From: Cherax quadricarinatus
Lineage: Eukaryota; Arthropoda; Malacostraca; Decapoda; Parastacidae
Length of the DNA: 64,000 bases
Assembly (NCBI RefSeq): GCF_038502225.1
Contig: NC_091368.1
Span: 21,928,082-21,992,081, forward strand
Reading direction: 5' to 3'
A model generated the notes under the pieces. The model had not been told where the DNA came from and did not search any database. It saw only the letters and a program-made list of their open reading frames with translations. Below are positions 40,120 through 50,339 of this stretch, piece by piece. Position numbers and translations under genes: made by a program. Numbering within the stretch: the first letter of the stretch is position 1; each line of letters starts with the position of its first letter.

Positions 40120-41667
40120 ATGCATGCCAAAGTGAAACAGTTAATTGATACTCTGACTTTGTCTGAGTTAAGTACATTAAAACTTCAGACGTGTTGGCAA
40201 GTAGCCAAGTATCTCGGTGTGACGTATAACAGGAATTACACAGCTGAAACTGTCAGAGCATTAATTAAAGATATATTGTTTCCTGCTCATACAGAGATGT
40301 CTGATTATGATTCAGATTCAGAAAGCCTAGTGTCACAATTAGGAAGTATGACTCTATTTGATGAAGATGAAAGAGCAACTAGAGCAGAAGTGAGCCTAGT
40401 GTCTGAGCCTAGTGTAGATCAGTTCTCACTCGCTCCTTCCTTCACTGACACTATAGTACAGAGTATAGCTGGTAGTATGACACAGCCTAATACTAGTACA
40501 GTGTATGATACACCTGTATCTACTTATCCTAGACCAGATCTAGACTCTCTAGAGACGGCTGGACCAAGTGTCCGACCTAAGGACCGTCCAGACCATGTTA
40601 ATTTCCCTACTCCTCCATTACCCACTGGTCCTATCTCTCAGGAACAGTTTGAGAGGTTTGAACGCCTCATTATGTTGCAGACTGCGCAAATAGAGGCACA
40701 GAGGAAATTGAACGAAGAAGATTTCCAGAGAGAAAATGTTCGTCTGGGAAGACAACAGACTGATAGATCACAGGACCCATTTAATGTGCAGAAAGCTGCA
40801 TCCATGGTTCCTAAGTTTTTTGAAAGTGACTTAGACACCTATTTTGATGTGTTTGAGAACCAGGCACGTGCTATGAATTGGCCACGTAAGCACTGGGCAA
40901 CATTGTTGCATACTGCTTTGATGGGAAGAGCTCAAACCTGTACTGCAGCTTTGCCATTTACCAAGTACATTAGTTATGACGCTGTCAAACAAACAATTCT
41001 AGAGACGTATAACTTGTTACCTGTAAGTTATCAAAGAGCATTTCGTACGTTACAACGACGACAAGATCAAACTTGTGTAGAGTTTGCTCGTGAGAAAAAA
41101 GTTGCATTTCAGAGGTGGTGTAGGTCTGCCAAGTGTAACAACTACGACAGTCTTGTTCAGTTGTTACTACACGAAGAGTTTAACAACTGTATGCCTGCTG
41201 ACATACAAGAATATCTGATCGATCATACTACCTCAGATATTCTGGAAACTGCAGCATTAGCAGACAATTGCGAGATTTCTCACAAACTTGTACGTACTAA
41301 AACACAAAGAAACAAGGTAACTAAAGATTGTCCTAGAAGTTGGCAACCTAAATCAGCTGCTCATTGCCGGCCTGATGTACCTGCTACTGTAACTTCTCGT
41401 ACCTTTACCAGGAAAACTCACAATCCTGAATCTGTCTCTGTGGCTAGACAGAAATCTGATATCGAGAAGAAGAAAGTTAATTGTACCTATTGTAACAGAA
41501 AAGGACATACTAGAGAGTATTGCTATAAGTTAGAAAGAGATATGAGAAACAGTCGTGCGGCTGGTGCCCCCACTCAAGTCGTATCCTCTTCCGAGCAACA
41601 AAGGCACCAAAATCCTAGCAATTCCTCTGATCCTACTGTTTTAGATAATGTTACTCAGGATAGATGA
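40120..41667 (+). CDS. gag: Gag polyprotein
   Basis: I use the ATG at 40120, and an upstream GTG in frame is not needed. The product is 515 residues. An N-terminal SAP-like helical region (about 12-55, LSTLKLQTCWQVAKYLG) is shared with both related copies. Residues 60-200 are acidic, Ser/Thr-rich and variable. The capsid-like domain covers about 215-390 (FENQARAMNWPRKHWATLLH block). The zinc knuckle C-T-Y-C-x4-H-x4-C lies at about 455-468. Gag forms the particle and binds RNA through the knuckle. The frame is intact. The stop at 41665 precedes pol, which lies in another frame 80 bases on, so expression of pol would need a frameshift or has been broken by mutation. Confidence 0.9.
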   Translation: MHAKVKQLIDTLTLSELSTLKLQTCWQVAKYLGVTYNRNYTAETVRALIKDILFPAHTEMSDYDSDSESLVSQLGSMTLFDEDERATRAEVSLVSEPSVDQFSLAPSFTDTIVQSIAGSMTQPNTSTVYDTPVSTYPRPDLDSLETAGPSVRPKDRPDHVNFPTPPLPTGPISQEQFERFERLIMLQTAQIEAQRKLNEEDFQRENVRLGRQQTDRSQDPFNVQKAASMVPKFFESDLDTYFDVFENQARAMNWPRKHWATLLHTALMGRAQTCTAALPFTKYISYDAVKQTILETYNLLPVSYQRAFRTLQRRQDQTCVEFAREKKVAFQRWCRSAKCNNYDSLVQLLLHEEFNNCMPADIQEYLIDHTTSDILETAALADNCEISHKLVRTKTQRNKVTKDCPRSWQPKSAAHCRPDVPATVTSRTFTRKTHNPESVSVARQKSDIEKKKVNCTYCNRKGHTREYCYKLERDMRNSRAAGAPTQVVSSSEQQRHQNPSNSSDPTVLDNVTQDR

Positions 41668-41747
41668 CTAGCGTCAGAAAGTGTATCTGACGAAAAGATT
41701 CGTTCAGCGATGAGTCCTTACTTTTCGAGAGATAAAGTAGGATTTGA

Positions 41748-42450
41748 CGAATCACATCTGAGATAATTTCTTTCAGAGACACTGGCAGTTATCTCACGTT
41801 ATTAAGAGAAGATGTACTGACCATAACTGATGATACCTATACCAAGATAGATGTATTGTTAGAAGCCTATGGAGGGGCTGTTATAAAAGTGCCTCTGCAC
41901 AAAGTTTATATTGAAACAAGCTATTATACTGGTTATATTTCAGTGGGTATATCCAGTGGTGTATTTCCCATCAGGTCAGTGGACTTGTTGATAGGGAACG
42001 ATATCCTTCATGCTGGTATATGTAAAGAACCACTTGTGATTGATAATAACACTGATGATAATTATGCCATTGAAGCTTGTAGAGAGAAACCTATTTTATT
42101 TCCTCTCAGCGCAATTACTAGAGCTATGTCAAAGATTCAACAACCATCCTTGTCTTCTGTTGAGTTAGTGGATGACAATGATTTGGGCTTGAATATGTTG
42201 CTTAGTGATGCTCTGCGCCCCGGATCATTAACACTGACTCCCCCCGGTCATCAACCTAGTCAAGACACAACTGACGTTAAATTTCTAACTCATGATGATT
42301 TAATCAAGGATCAGTTTGTTGATCAGTCACTGGAAAGACTGAGAGATATAGCAGTTACTGAGAGTGAAGCAAAGGATCTCGATAATTGTTACTATTATAG
42401 TAACGGTGTACTGATGGAGAAAAATACATGTAAGTTGTCAGCTGATAGTG
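41748..42450 (+). CDS. pro: Pol: aspartic protease
   Basis: The open frame starts after a stop at 41745-41747 and has no ATG before the active site. It would be made as part of a Gag-Pol product. The DTGS catalytic string is at 41778-41789, followed by a flap-like region and the LLIGNDI block (near 41988) typical of retroviral-type proteases. The frame continues without a break into the integrase zinc-binding region, so protease and integrase are one polypeptide. The protease-to-integrase spacer (about 42080-42450) has no motif I recognise. Confidence 0.8.
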
Positions 42451-43480
42451 TTTCCACCACAGTCAAGCATTTCGTAGTGTTAACATTTACATTTAGTGAA
42501 CAAGCCATTGATTTTGCTCACAATAGTCCCATAGGAGGACATTTGGGTGTCAAGAAGACACTCGGTAAACTGGCAAAACATTTTACTTGGCCAAAGATGA
42601 AGGAAACAGTAGCTGATCATGTGTGACGTTGCCACGTGTGTCAAGTGACAGGCAAGCCAGCGCACACACCTCCACCTGCGCCTCTCTTTCCTATCACCGT
42701 GCATGGTGAACCGTTCTCACGTCTTATTATTGATTGTGTTGGTCCTTTGCCTAGAACCAAACTAGGAAACCAATACTTATTTACTATTATGGACGCTGCA
42801 ACACGCTATCCCGAAGCTATTCCTATGAGAAAAATTAATGCTTGTGCTATTGTGAGAGCGCTGATGAAATTTTTCTCCCAGGTTGGATTGCCACGAGAGA
42901 TACAATCAGATCAGGGATCTAATTTCACTTCTAAGATCTTTCGAGAAGCATTATCCCACCTAGGAATAAAGTCTGTACTTTCAACCAGTTATCATCCACA
43001 GTCACAAGTGGTTCTAGAGAGATTTCATCAGACACTGAAGTCCATGATGAGAGCTTATTGTGAACATTTTTCTAGAGACTGGGATGAGGGTATACCTTTT
43101 CTTCTGTTCGCTATGAGAGAAAGTGAACAAGAAAGTCTCGGATTTAGTCCGTTTGAATTAATATTCGGACACCAAGTGCGTGGTCCTCTTGCAGTGTTGA
43201 AAGACGTGTGGACAGGAAAATCAAATCCATCATTGAGTACTTCACCTTCATTAATGCAACAACATTTGTTGCTTCATTCTAGCCCAAGCTAGAATGAAGC
43301 AACATTATGACAAGCGTGCTGTCTCTCGTTCTTTTAAAGCAGGAGATAAGATGATGGCTCGGAAATTAGTACCAGGTCATGCTCTACAAGCCAGGTATGA
43401 TGGTCCCCTGGAAGTAGTGAAAAAGCTTAGCGACGTAAATTATTTGGTACGTACGCCTGGGAAAAGAAATCTAATCATGT
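42450..43480 (+). pseudogene. int: Pol: integrase, upstream of RT, with one stop and two frame changes
   Basis: The zinc-binding HHCC module begins with HNSPIGGH (about 42519) and ends with C-H-V-C (42630-42641). A TGA at 42624-42626 interrupts it, probably a CGA-to-TGA transition. The core has D at 42732, D at 42909 and E at 43017, giving the D,D-35-E spacing. The C-terminal GPY/F-like part (YDGPLEVV) is in another frame from 43294, because a 16-bp inverted duplication (43268-43303) shifted the frame. A second shift near 43460 restores it just before YHVNQLKAYY. Integrase inserts the cDNA and makes the 5-bp duplication. As it stands the protein is broken. Confidence 0.88.
43268..43303. repeat. 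Perfect 16-bp hairpin inside integrase
   Basis: GTTGCTTCATTCTAGC and its exact complement flank CCAA. It coincides with the integrase frame change and looks like a template-switch duplication. Confidence 0.85.
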
Positions 43481-45017
43481 GTACCATGTTAACCAGCTTA
43501 AGGCATACTACGCTAGTCCTCTACCTACTAATTTTATTCTTCCTAGGACAGAGGAAGAAAACGTCAGTCTACCTGACATCTCTAGAGGTATAGAGGTTCG
43601 TTTAGAAAATTCAGTGACTCTACAATCACTAGACGATTTTCTTAGTAACCTTGGAATTGATAAAGCTGGTGATATTAAAAACATGATTTTGCATTTCCCT
43701 GAATTGTTCGGTGATGTTCCTAAACGTTGTACTCTGGGTGTACATGACGTTGATGTACAGGGAGCATCACCCATTAAGCAATCACCATATAGGATGAGTC
43801 CAACAAAGCATAAAGCATTGAGAGAAGAGGTTGATTTTCTGTTATCTCACGGACTTATTGAGCGCAGTAAAAGTCCATGGGCATCTCCCTGTATTTTAGT
43901 GCCTAAACCTGATGGTAGTTTCAGGATGTGCACTGATTACAGGAAAGTGAACTCTGTCACCTTGCCTGATGGTTATCCTCTACCTCGCATTGACGACCTT
44001 ATTGATCGTGTGTCAGGAGCCCAGTTTGTCAGCCGTTTAGATCTCTTACGAGGCTATTATCAAGTCCCACTTACTGAACGTGCTCAAGAAATATCTGTTC
44101 AAGATGGATTGTTTAACTACCTCGTCACCCCATTCGGCCTATGTAACGCGGCTTCTTCATTCCAACGTATAATGAACGAGTTGACCCACAACTTAGAAGG
44201 AGTAGAAGCCTACCTTGACGACTTAGTGGTGTACAGTGACGAGTGGGAACAGCACTTGACGCGTCTCAGAGCATTGTTTGAGAGACTGGCGCACTACAAC
44301 TTCACTGTTAACTTAGCTAAATGTAGTTTTGGTCAAGCCAAGATTACCTATCTAGGCTTTTGTATCGGCCAAGGTGAGGTTGCTCCTATTGAGGCTAAGG
44401 TTCGTGCAATTTCTGAATTTCTAGTGCCACAGGATAGGAAAGGAGTACAGAGATTCCTGGGTATGGCAGGATATTATCGCAGGTTCTGTCCAAACTTTTC
44501 TCAGATTGCAGCTCCTCTCACTGAGCTTACTAGTAGCAAAGTTCAGTTCACCTGGACTAGAGATTGTTCAGACTCGTTCAAAAGGTTGAAGCGCTTGCTA
44601 TCCTCTGCTCCTGTGTTGAAGAGTCCTAATTTCAATCTTCCCTTCTTTTTACATATAGATGCGAGTGGCTATGCAGTGGCTGCTGTGCTGCTCCAACAGT
44701 CAACATCCACTGATATTCTCCATCCTATATGTTACTATTCATCTAAGCTTAAACGACACCAAAAAAATTATGCCACTATTGAGAAAGAGGCTCTAGCTCT
44801 TGTGGTGTCCTTGGAACATTTTAACGTGTATTTGGGTACTTCCCCATTTAAAATTAACGTTTTTTCTGATCACAATCCACTCACTTATATAAATACTATG
44901 AAGAGTAAAAATGCTAGGATCATGAGGTGGGCCCTCAGAATCCAACCTTATTCTATTAGTATAAAACACATAAGTGGTCATTGTAATGTAATTGCTGACG
45001 CTCTGTCTCGTCCTTAA
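43479..45017 (+). CDS. pol: Pol: reverse transcriptase and RNase H
   Basis: An open frame of about 512 codons. The first residues are the integrase C-terminal end, so the listed start is only the limit of the open frame. RT motifs in order: WASPCILVPKPDGSFRMCTDYRKVN in pieces (about 43880-43950), LDLLRGYYQVPL, PFGLCNAASSFQRIMN, and the catalytic YLDD at about 44211-44222, then the thumb. RNase H starts near 44650 (LHIDAS) and has EKEALALV, SDHNPL and, at the end, ADALSRP. Nothing catalytic is missing. Its position downstream of integrase is the unusual feature. The sequence itself is clearly Ty3/Gypsy type. Confidence 0.93.
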   Translation: MYHVNQLKAYYASPLPTNFILPRTEEENVSLPDISRGIEVRLENSVTLQSLDDFLSNLGIDKAGDIKNMILHFPELFGDVPKRCTLGVHDVDVQGASPIKQSPYRMSPTKHKALREEVDFLLSHGLIERSKSPWASPCILVPKPDGSFRMCTDYRKVNSVTLPDGYPLPRIDDLIDRVSGAQFVSRLDLLRGYYQVPLTERAQEISVQDGLFNYLVTPFGLCNAASSFQRIMNELTHNLEGVEAYLDDLVVYSDEWEQHLTRLRALFERLAHYNFTVNLAKCSFGQAKITYLGFCIGQGEVAPIEAKVRAISEFLVPQDRKGVQRFLGMAGYYRRFCPNFSQIAAPLTELTSSKVQFTWTRDCSDSFKRLKRLLSSAPVLKSPNFNLPFFLHIDASGYAVAAVLLQQSTSTDILHPICYYSSKLKRHQKNYATIEKEALALVVSLEHFNVYLGTSPFKINVFSDHNPLTYINTMKSKNARIMRWALRIQPYSISIKHISGHCNVIADALSRP

Positions 45018-45626
45018 TAATTATCAGTTACATTAAATTAACGTAATTTTATGCCCAAATACCTTTTGTTACTTGCTATGTCAAATTCAGTAAAGTAACT
45101 TTATCCCTCCAGCCCATATTAACTATATATACTCATGTCATGTCTAATTATTATATTTATGTATTCACAGTATTGTTGTGTGAGGAGGAGACAAGCTGAG
45201 TGTTGAGTGGGTAGTGTGGTGCAGGTGATGTACTGCATGACGCAACACTGTCCTGTCGCAGACCCCCCCCCTCACTACACACCTTAAGCTGTTTCATACT
45301 CAGATGTTCATACTGCTTCGCATTCCACAACCACCACTTAAGAGTGGAATGCAGTCTCCTCTACAATGATCGAGCCTCAGTGCCCTGCTCGTCTACGCTA
45401 TCCTGTCTCTACACTGATGTATATAACCACGAGTATGCAGAGATATGATACTGTGTACTGCCCTAGTACTAGGGGCATATCCTAGTGACGGACGCTGTGA
45501 AATTGTAGCGGTGCTTAGCACAAGAGTGACTTTGATTAATATTTATATTAAATTGTATTGATATGAGTAATCAGTAATAATGTGAAAGACATTAATGCAA
45601 CTCCTAGTGCGACCGTCTGTCGTGTT
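45018..45626 (+). other. 3' untranslated region of the Gmr1-like element
   Basis: No open frame of note lies between the RNase H stop and the polypurine tract. Confidence 0.6.
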
Positions 45627-45635
45627 GGGGGGGGG
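45627..45635 (+). promoter_or_regulatory. Polypurine tract
   Basis: A run of nine G's directly abuts the 3' LTR start, the usual site of plus-strand priming. Confidence 0.7.
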
Positions 45636-46877
45636 TGTTGCAACCCCTGAATGGGTTACAATGATTATTATGTATATATATAATGTATATTATCTTTTCA
45701 TATAATTTTATATTGCTTATATTTGCGATAATAGCTAAATCGTAAATATATTGCTTTATATTCTTATTTGACTTATGTTGTTAGGATGTACATAATATGT
45801 GCTCAGTTCAAGTCTTGATTGTCAAACTAGTGTAATTATCGCTTGTCGCTCGTTATACTGCCGGCTTCTGAGCTGTGCTGTCCACGGGGCTATCACGTGA
45901 TCGAGGGGGGGTGTCCTCACCTCGCCTAAAGTATTCAGTCTGCTCTAGACTCGCTTGGTGGTTGGACAGATTGTCTGTCTCATTATTCTTGTTAGTTCTG
46001 TAGAACTCTGTTCACAGAACATTGTATAGACTTATTGATTTTCGACGTTGTACTGAGGTTGTGTGTCGCTTAGACACTCTGAACATCTCAGGTCCTTAGC
46101 TATAGCTTCTGACCTAATTTTGTACTGGTTTCTGTGTATTGTCACAGTCGGGTTTTTCCTATGCTGAACTTAGATTCAGTAGTATGGGAGTTTTGTAACT
46201 TTTGTGGAGGATCTGCTGATGGTCCCTACTTAAGAACATAAGAACATAAGAACGAAGGAACACTGCAGAAGGCCTACTGGCCCATGCAAGGCAGGTCCAA
46301 GTCTCCTACCGGCTTAAGCCAATGCACCCAACCTAGTCAGGTCAGGTCACATTGACTTAAGGGAGGAACACGGCAACCGACTGGTTGCCAGTCGGTCAAG
46401 AAGTTAGTTTATGTGAGGACTTTGTCAATCACTTGTTTAAGTCTAGTCGAGTCGTGAGACATAGTGAACTACTTAGAGCACTTACACGCATACACAAACT
46501 TACTTGTACATATTTGTAATATCTTATTAAATGTTAATGTACCAGACGGTACTTAAGAATTATAAATGTGATATGTGCTTTCAGCACAATAATATTGAAC
46601 TCGAGAGATTGATTTTATTTTGATTGCTGTGATTAATTTAATTTGATAATATACCTCTAGACTTAATAAATTTATTAAATTTTAATTTCTCTAGTTAGTA
46701 GCCTACCAGTTGTAATCCTGAAGCACTATTGAATAATACTGAATTCTAATGGATAATTGGACAAGGATACTGACTACTTGTTACGAAAACCCAGTAACAG
46801 GCTGGATGCTAGAAGGGCAGTCCTTTCTAGTATTCACTGGAGATCTCTAAGCTTTTAGAATCGCGTTTTTTGTAACA
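45636..46877 (+). repeat. 3' LTR, carrying a SINE replacement
   Basis: 1242 bp. It matches the 5' LTR except at scattered single bases and where about 104 bp (39234-39337 in the 5' LTR) are replaced by a SINE-like segment (46231-46390). Confidence 0.9.
46231..46390. mobile_element. SINE-like segment inside the 3' LTR
   Basis: It starts with two AAGAACAT repeats then AACGAAGGAACACTGCAG and GCCTACTGGCCCATGC, a sequence I recognise from memory as a common decapod short repeat. It has no target duplication and replaces LTR sequence rather than simply adding to it. Confidence 0.6.
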
Positions 46878-46882
46878 CCAGA

Positions 46883-47040
46883 CACCACTAATTCACGACC
46901 AAGCTTAAAATTATGTTCCTGCACAAAAGCCACGTCTACCTTATATCTGTTCAAAAACGCTCTAAAGTACTCACGTTTCACGTCATCACACAAACCACTT
47001 ATATTTATAGTTACACACCTGAGGCCGGCTTAAGGTTTCC
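46883..47040 (-). pseudogene. L1/Tx1-like ORF2 endonuclease N-terminus
   Basis: The minus strand reads VTINISGL, then a Leu/Phe-rich stretch with VDVAFVQEHNFKLG, matching the start of AP-type endonucleases (N-I and the Q/E-E-H metal-binding block). A TAA lies just upstream of the block in this frame and no ATG is obvious, so the start is uncertain. The frame runs to the LTR insertion and resumes at 38635. Confidence 0.75.
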
Positions 47041-47088
47041 CTCCCCGCTGCCTTTCAACACTTCCATTTCCGACCATTCCCCTGGGCA

Positions 47089-48297
47089 TTACCTTTGCCA
47101 CTCTCTCCACTCTCCTTCCCAACCCCCCCTTCCCGGCTGTTGTGGCCCTCTCTTAGGGTCACTCTGGGTCCCATAACCCCATGTCTTTTTCCTCAGCCAA
47201 TGCGCCGGCGTCAGGACATCGTCCGAATCTGACGCCGCCGCCCTTTTCCTCATTACTACCTCCGCCTCCATATCTGTGTCCTGAGAGGCTTCACAATGGA
47301 CTTCCACCTCCACCACCCCGAATTCGCCTCCATGGCCTTCTGTGTCCACCGTACTGTCCATCACAGGTGCCACATGGTCCTCCCTCCTCTCACACAAACC
47401 TTTTTCTGCCCCGAGCCCAGGCTCCTGTTCCTTGCGACTCTCCTCCTCGGTAGGTTGTAACACAGCCTGTAACACCATCGCCAACTCCTCCTCTATAGCC
47501 TTCACTTCGGCGCACACTTGCACCTCCTCACTCAACAACTGTACTGACGATGGGCTGGGTGATTCTTGGGTCTCCACGTCCTCTCCCGTTTCCACAGGAG
47601 GAGCCACCACCTCTTCACTCCTCGCATGACCATGCCCTCCTCCTTGACCTCGTTCTTCCTCAGACACCGTTCTCTCATGCGCAGATGCTCCGCCTCTTGC
47701 CGGCCCAGGAGCCCAATTATGCTTGCCACAATTAGCTGCCATATGGTCATATTCACCACACAGATGGCACATATGCCTCTGCCTGGCATACACCACCATT
47801 ACCTGGGTTTTAAACTCCTCAAGATATACATATGAGGGTATAGGATATATCACCGTCATCTTAAGATTAAAGTTGCCCTCCGGAAATCCTGCATAGGCCC
47901 CTTTCACCCACTTTTCAGGTTGGGCTAGATGAACAGTCCCATATCTTTCGAAGACATGTCGAATATCCGCTTCATCAGCCTCAAAAGGCACCTTACAGAG
48001 CTTGACCCACGTATAATTTCGCGATACATCTGTCAACCTGACCCTCACTGCCGGCACCACATTCATACAGACATCTTGGAAATGATCCACCAACACCTCA
48101 TATACTTGAGCTGTTAGCACTTTCACAAACATTCTATAAGCACCATTCTATGCCACTCCATATAAGTCTTCATCCCTGATGCCATATGTCTCTCGTATAA
48201 TTTTTGGCAACAACACCTCGGATGATGTAGGCGTTAATGCCCCACTGATGAGCTCAATGCCCACCGTATTCACTCTCCGGTGCACACCTAGCGCCAT
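47089..48297 (-). pseudogene. L1/Tx1-like ORF1 (RRM-like and CCHC), one in-frame stop
   Basis: From ATG 48297 the frame spans 402 codons and is broken only by TAG at codon 50 (48150-48148). Downstream it is open from 48132 to 47089. Residues about 85-150 contain WVKLCKVPF and an alternating hydrophobic pattern compatible with an RRM-like fold. A CCHC zinc knuckle, C-x2-C-x4-H-x4-C (HLCGEYDHMAANC), follows. Then comes a long acidic, Glu-rich region. ORF1 proteins of L1/Tx1 LINEs bind the element RNA. The single stop could be recent decay. Confidence 0.78.
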
Positions 48298-48793
48298 GTT
48301 GTTTCTGAGTAGCTCATCTGGGTAAAGAGTAGAGGGGTGCTAAGCACGACCACACTCTACCCCATCCAGGCAGCGAATAAGGTAAGCATTGGCAGACTTG
48401 CCTACCTGCTGGTTGAGTATGACGCACTCTCTCTGGCTTCTGCTTTGCCATCTGTCACTGTGGTGTACACTTATTATTCTCTCTGTACATATTGTGCATA
48501 GTGTACATACCTGCATATGGAAGTGAACTCAAATATACATTATAGTCTACTGCTAAGCTTGTTTCCTACAGTTTCCAATAAAGCCAGGTCTTGCAGGCCA
48601 TTTATTATCTGTGTTCATAATATGGTAGCTCTGTCCAAGAGTTGGAGCTGGAGCTGGAGCTAGAGCTGATCTTGGGATCAGTCGGACAGCATCGCTATTG
48701 CCTTTTGTATTGCAACTGTGTGTGTATCCTGCAAGATGTACTGTGCTATTGCTGCTGGTTGTGTGTATTACAAATAGCGTTTTATAGTGGGTT

Positions 48794-49558
48794 ATGCCAC
48801 CAACACGGGTAAGGCAGTTGATGTCTGAGTATACCCTCCTAAATCTCCTCAAACTATCTATACAGCATTGCTGGCGAATTGCTTGTTCCGTTGGCATAGA
48901 AAACCGACGAACTCTCACTGCTGCGCAGCTTTGTGACATTATTCGTACCAAATTAAGGGTTGAAGCAATAATGGCTCACCAAACTGAGGTATGTGCCACT
49001 ACAGGAGCTATTAATCGCCGATTACCGCTTAAGTTCCTTCGTAATGTGGGAGGGCTAACACCAGAGCAATCAGACCAACAGTCTCGTGAGGCAGGTGGTG
49101 CACCGGGTTTATCTCGGGGTGAGTCGGCTTCGTTGGCACTTGAGTTGGCTAAACTCAATCTCGAAACAATCAGAGAGCAGCGAGCATTTGCTGAAGAGGG
49201 GTTTGATAGAAGGAGAGGAGGCAATTTAAGCAGACTGTTGGTGACTAGAGTGCAAAAAACAGTGCAGTTAGTACCTAACTTTGTTGAGTCTGAGCCTGAA
49301 CTGGTTTTTGAGGCATTTGAAAACCAGGCTCGAGCACTGAGGTGGTCTGGGGAGCATTGGGCAGCATTGGTGCATACAGCATTGTACAGCAAAGCGCAAG
49401 AGTTCACAGCTGTTTTAAATAATGTTAAAACAATGGTTCTTGGGGCATTTCAGTGTATTCCCTCCAAGTACAGGAGGGAATTAAAATTGTGCAAGCTTCA
49501 GCTGGGTCAGTCTCATGTAGACTTTGTAAGGCAGCAGTCAAACAACTTCACCAAATGA
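48794..49558 (+). pseudogene. gag: Gag, truncated by a stop
   Basis: ATG at 48794 (MPPTRVRQ). The N-terminal SAP-like region and the RGESASLALELAKLN coiled stretch closely match the minus-strand copy at 34925. The capsid-like domain follows (FENQARALRW...HWAALVHTAL). The frame stops at 49556-49558 within that domain, and short remnants continue in other frames to about 49800. The zinc knuckle is not found. It is non-functional. Confidence 0.8.
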
Positions 49559-49889
49559 TACAAGGCGAGTGATGTCGCCAACTTTTCATACCTAGTACAG
49601 TTACTTTTGGTGCATAACCTGCTGGAATCTGTTGCAGCCAGGCTGGTTGACAATTTTGAGGCTAACCACTCCTTGTCCCATTGGTCTAATCTTTCTTTCC
49701 AACAGCCTGGCATGAATAGAGATCGTCATGGACAAGTCCCTGACTGAAGGACGAAGTGCCAGGATGAAAGTGAACAACGACACCAGTCAACCAAGCCGTA
49801 TGGTGAGCAACGTTTTCAAACTCGTGGTCAACCTGGTGAGCGACAACATCAAACTCATGGTTAACAACGGCGTCAGTACCCCTAGTGGC

Positions 49890-50102
49890 GCCAGCCACAA
49901 AATCAACATGAAAGATGCCGTATTATTGCTTGGTAATAATATTTTTAACTCGACAAAATGTCCAGAATATATAGTGACTAATTCTTCTCCAATGTTGGCC
50001 ATAACTCTGACAAAATCAAAAGGGATGTCTGTCGAGAATGCTGACCCATCCTTGGACGACTCAGATCTAGGGCTAGACAATTTGTTTTACGAGAAAAACT
50101 AG
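49890..50102 (+). pseudogene. Protease-region remnant
   Basis: The open frame ending at 50102 contains AVLLLGNNIF, then CPEYIVTNSSPMLAIT. It matches the region after the protease active site in the other two copies, but the active-site motif itself is missing. Confidence 0.6.
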
Positions 50103-50339
50103 TCAGAACCTCGTAAATTTAGTGAAAAGCCTCAGACCAAGCCTTCCTACTCCAGGGTTGCAGGATTGCTGGATATCTGTTTCCATGCCCAAGGGACTGT
50201 CCTTTCGGCAAGAACAGCGAAGAAATCCTTCCTTAAACTTCGCTTTTTCAGGCAGCCATGAGTGAATCCCACTCAGACCACCCAGTCAAATATATAATTA
50301 AACACAACCTACTGCTGCACAGAGACTGGTAAAGAGGTA

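Larger units (their letters stand above)
38641..46877 (+). mobile_element. Near-complete Gmr1-like Ty3/Gypsy LTR retrotransposon
   Basis: 8237 bp with TG...CA LTRs, a 5-bp duplication, a primer-binding site, a polypurine tract and pol genes in the order protease, integrase, reverse transcriptase, RNase H. Sequence motifs are Ty3/Gypsy type, but integrase precedes RT, as in Ty1/copia. That combination defines Gmr1-like elements. The LTRs differ at fewer than ten aligned positions by eye, plus one SINE replacement, so insertion is fairly recent. It sits in the L1/Tx1-like ORF2. Confidence 0.92.
32942..48297 (-). mobile_element. L1/Tx1-like LINE, two ORFs, interrupted by three insertions
   Basis: On the minus strand the element runs from ORF1 (48297-47089) and the ORF2 endonuclease N-terminus (to 46883), then across the 38641-46877 LTR element to the rest of ORF2 (38635-35676). 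It then crosses the 33170-35670 insertion to the C-terminal end (33164-32942). Reading resumes in register at each junction: GRELVVSG at 46.9 kb leads to GYQAFVLL at 38.6 kb. The two LTR-type insertions have exact 5-bp duplications. Removing the insertions leaves a normal-sized 4-5 kb LINE. Confidence 0.85.
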
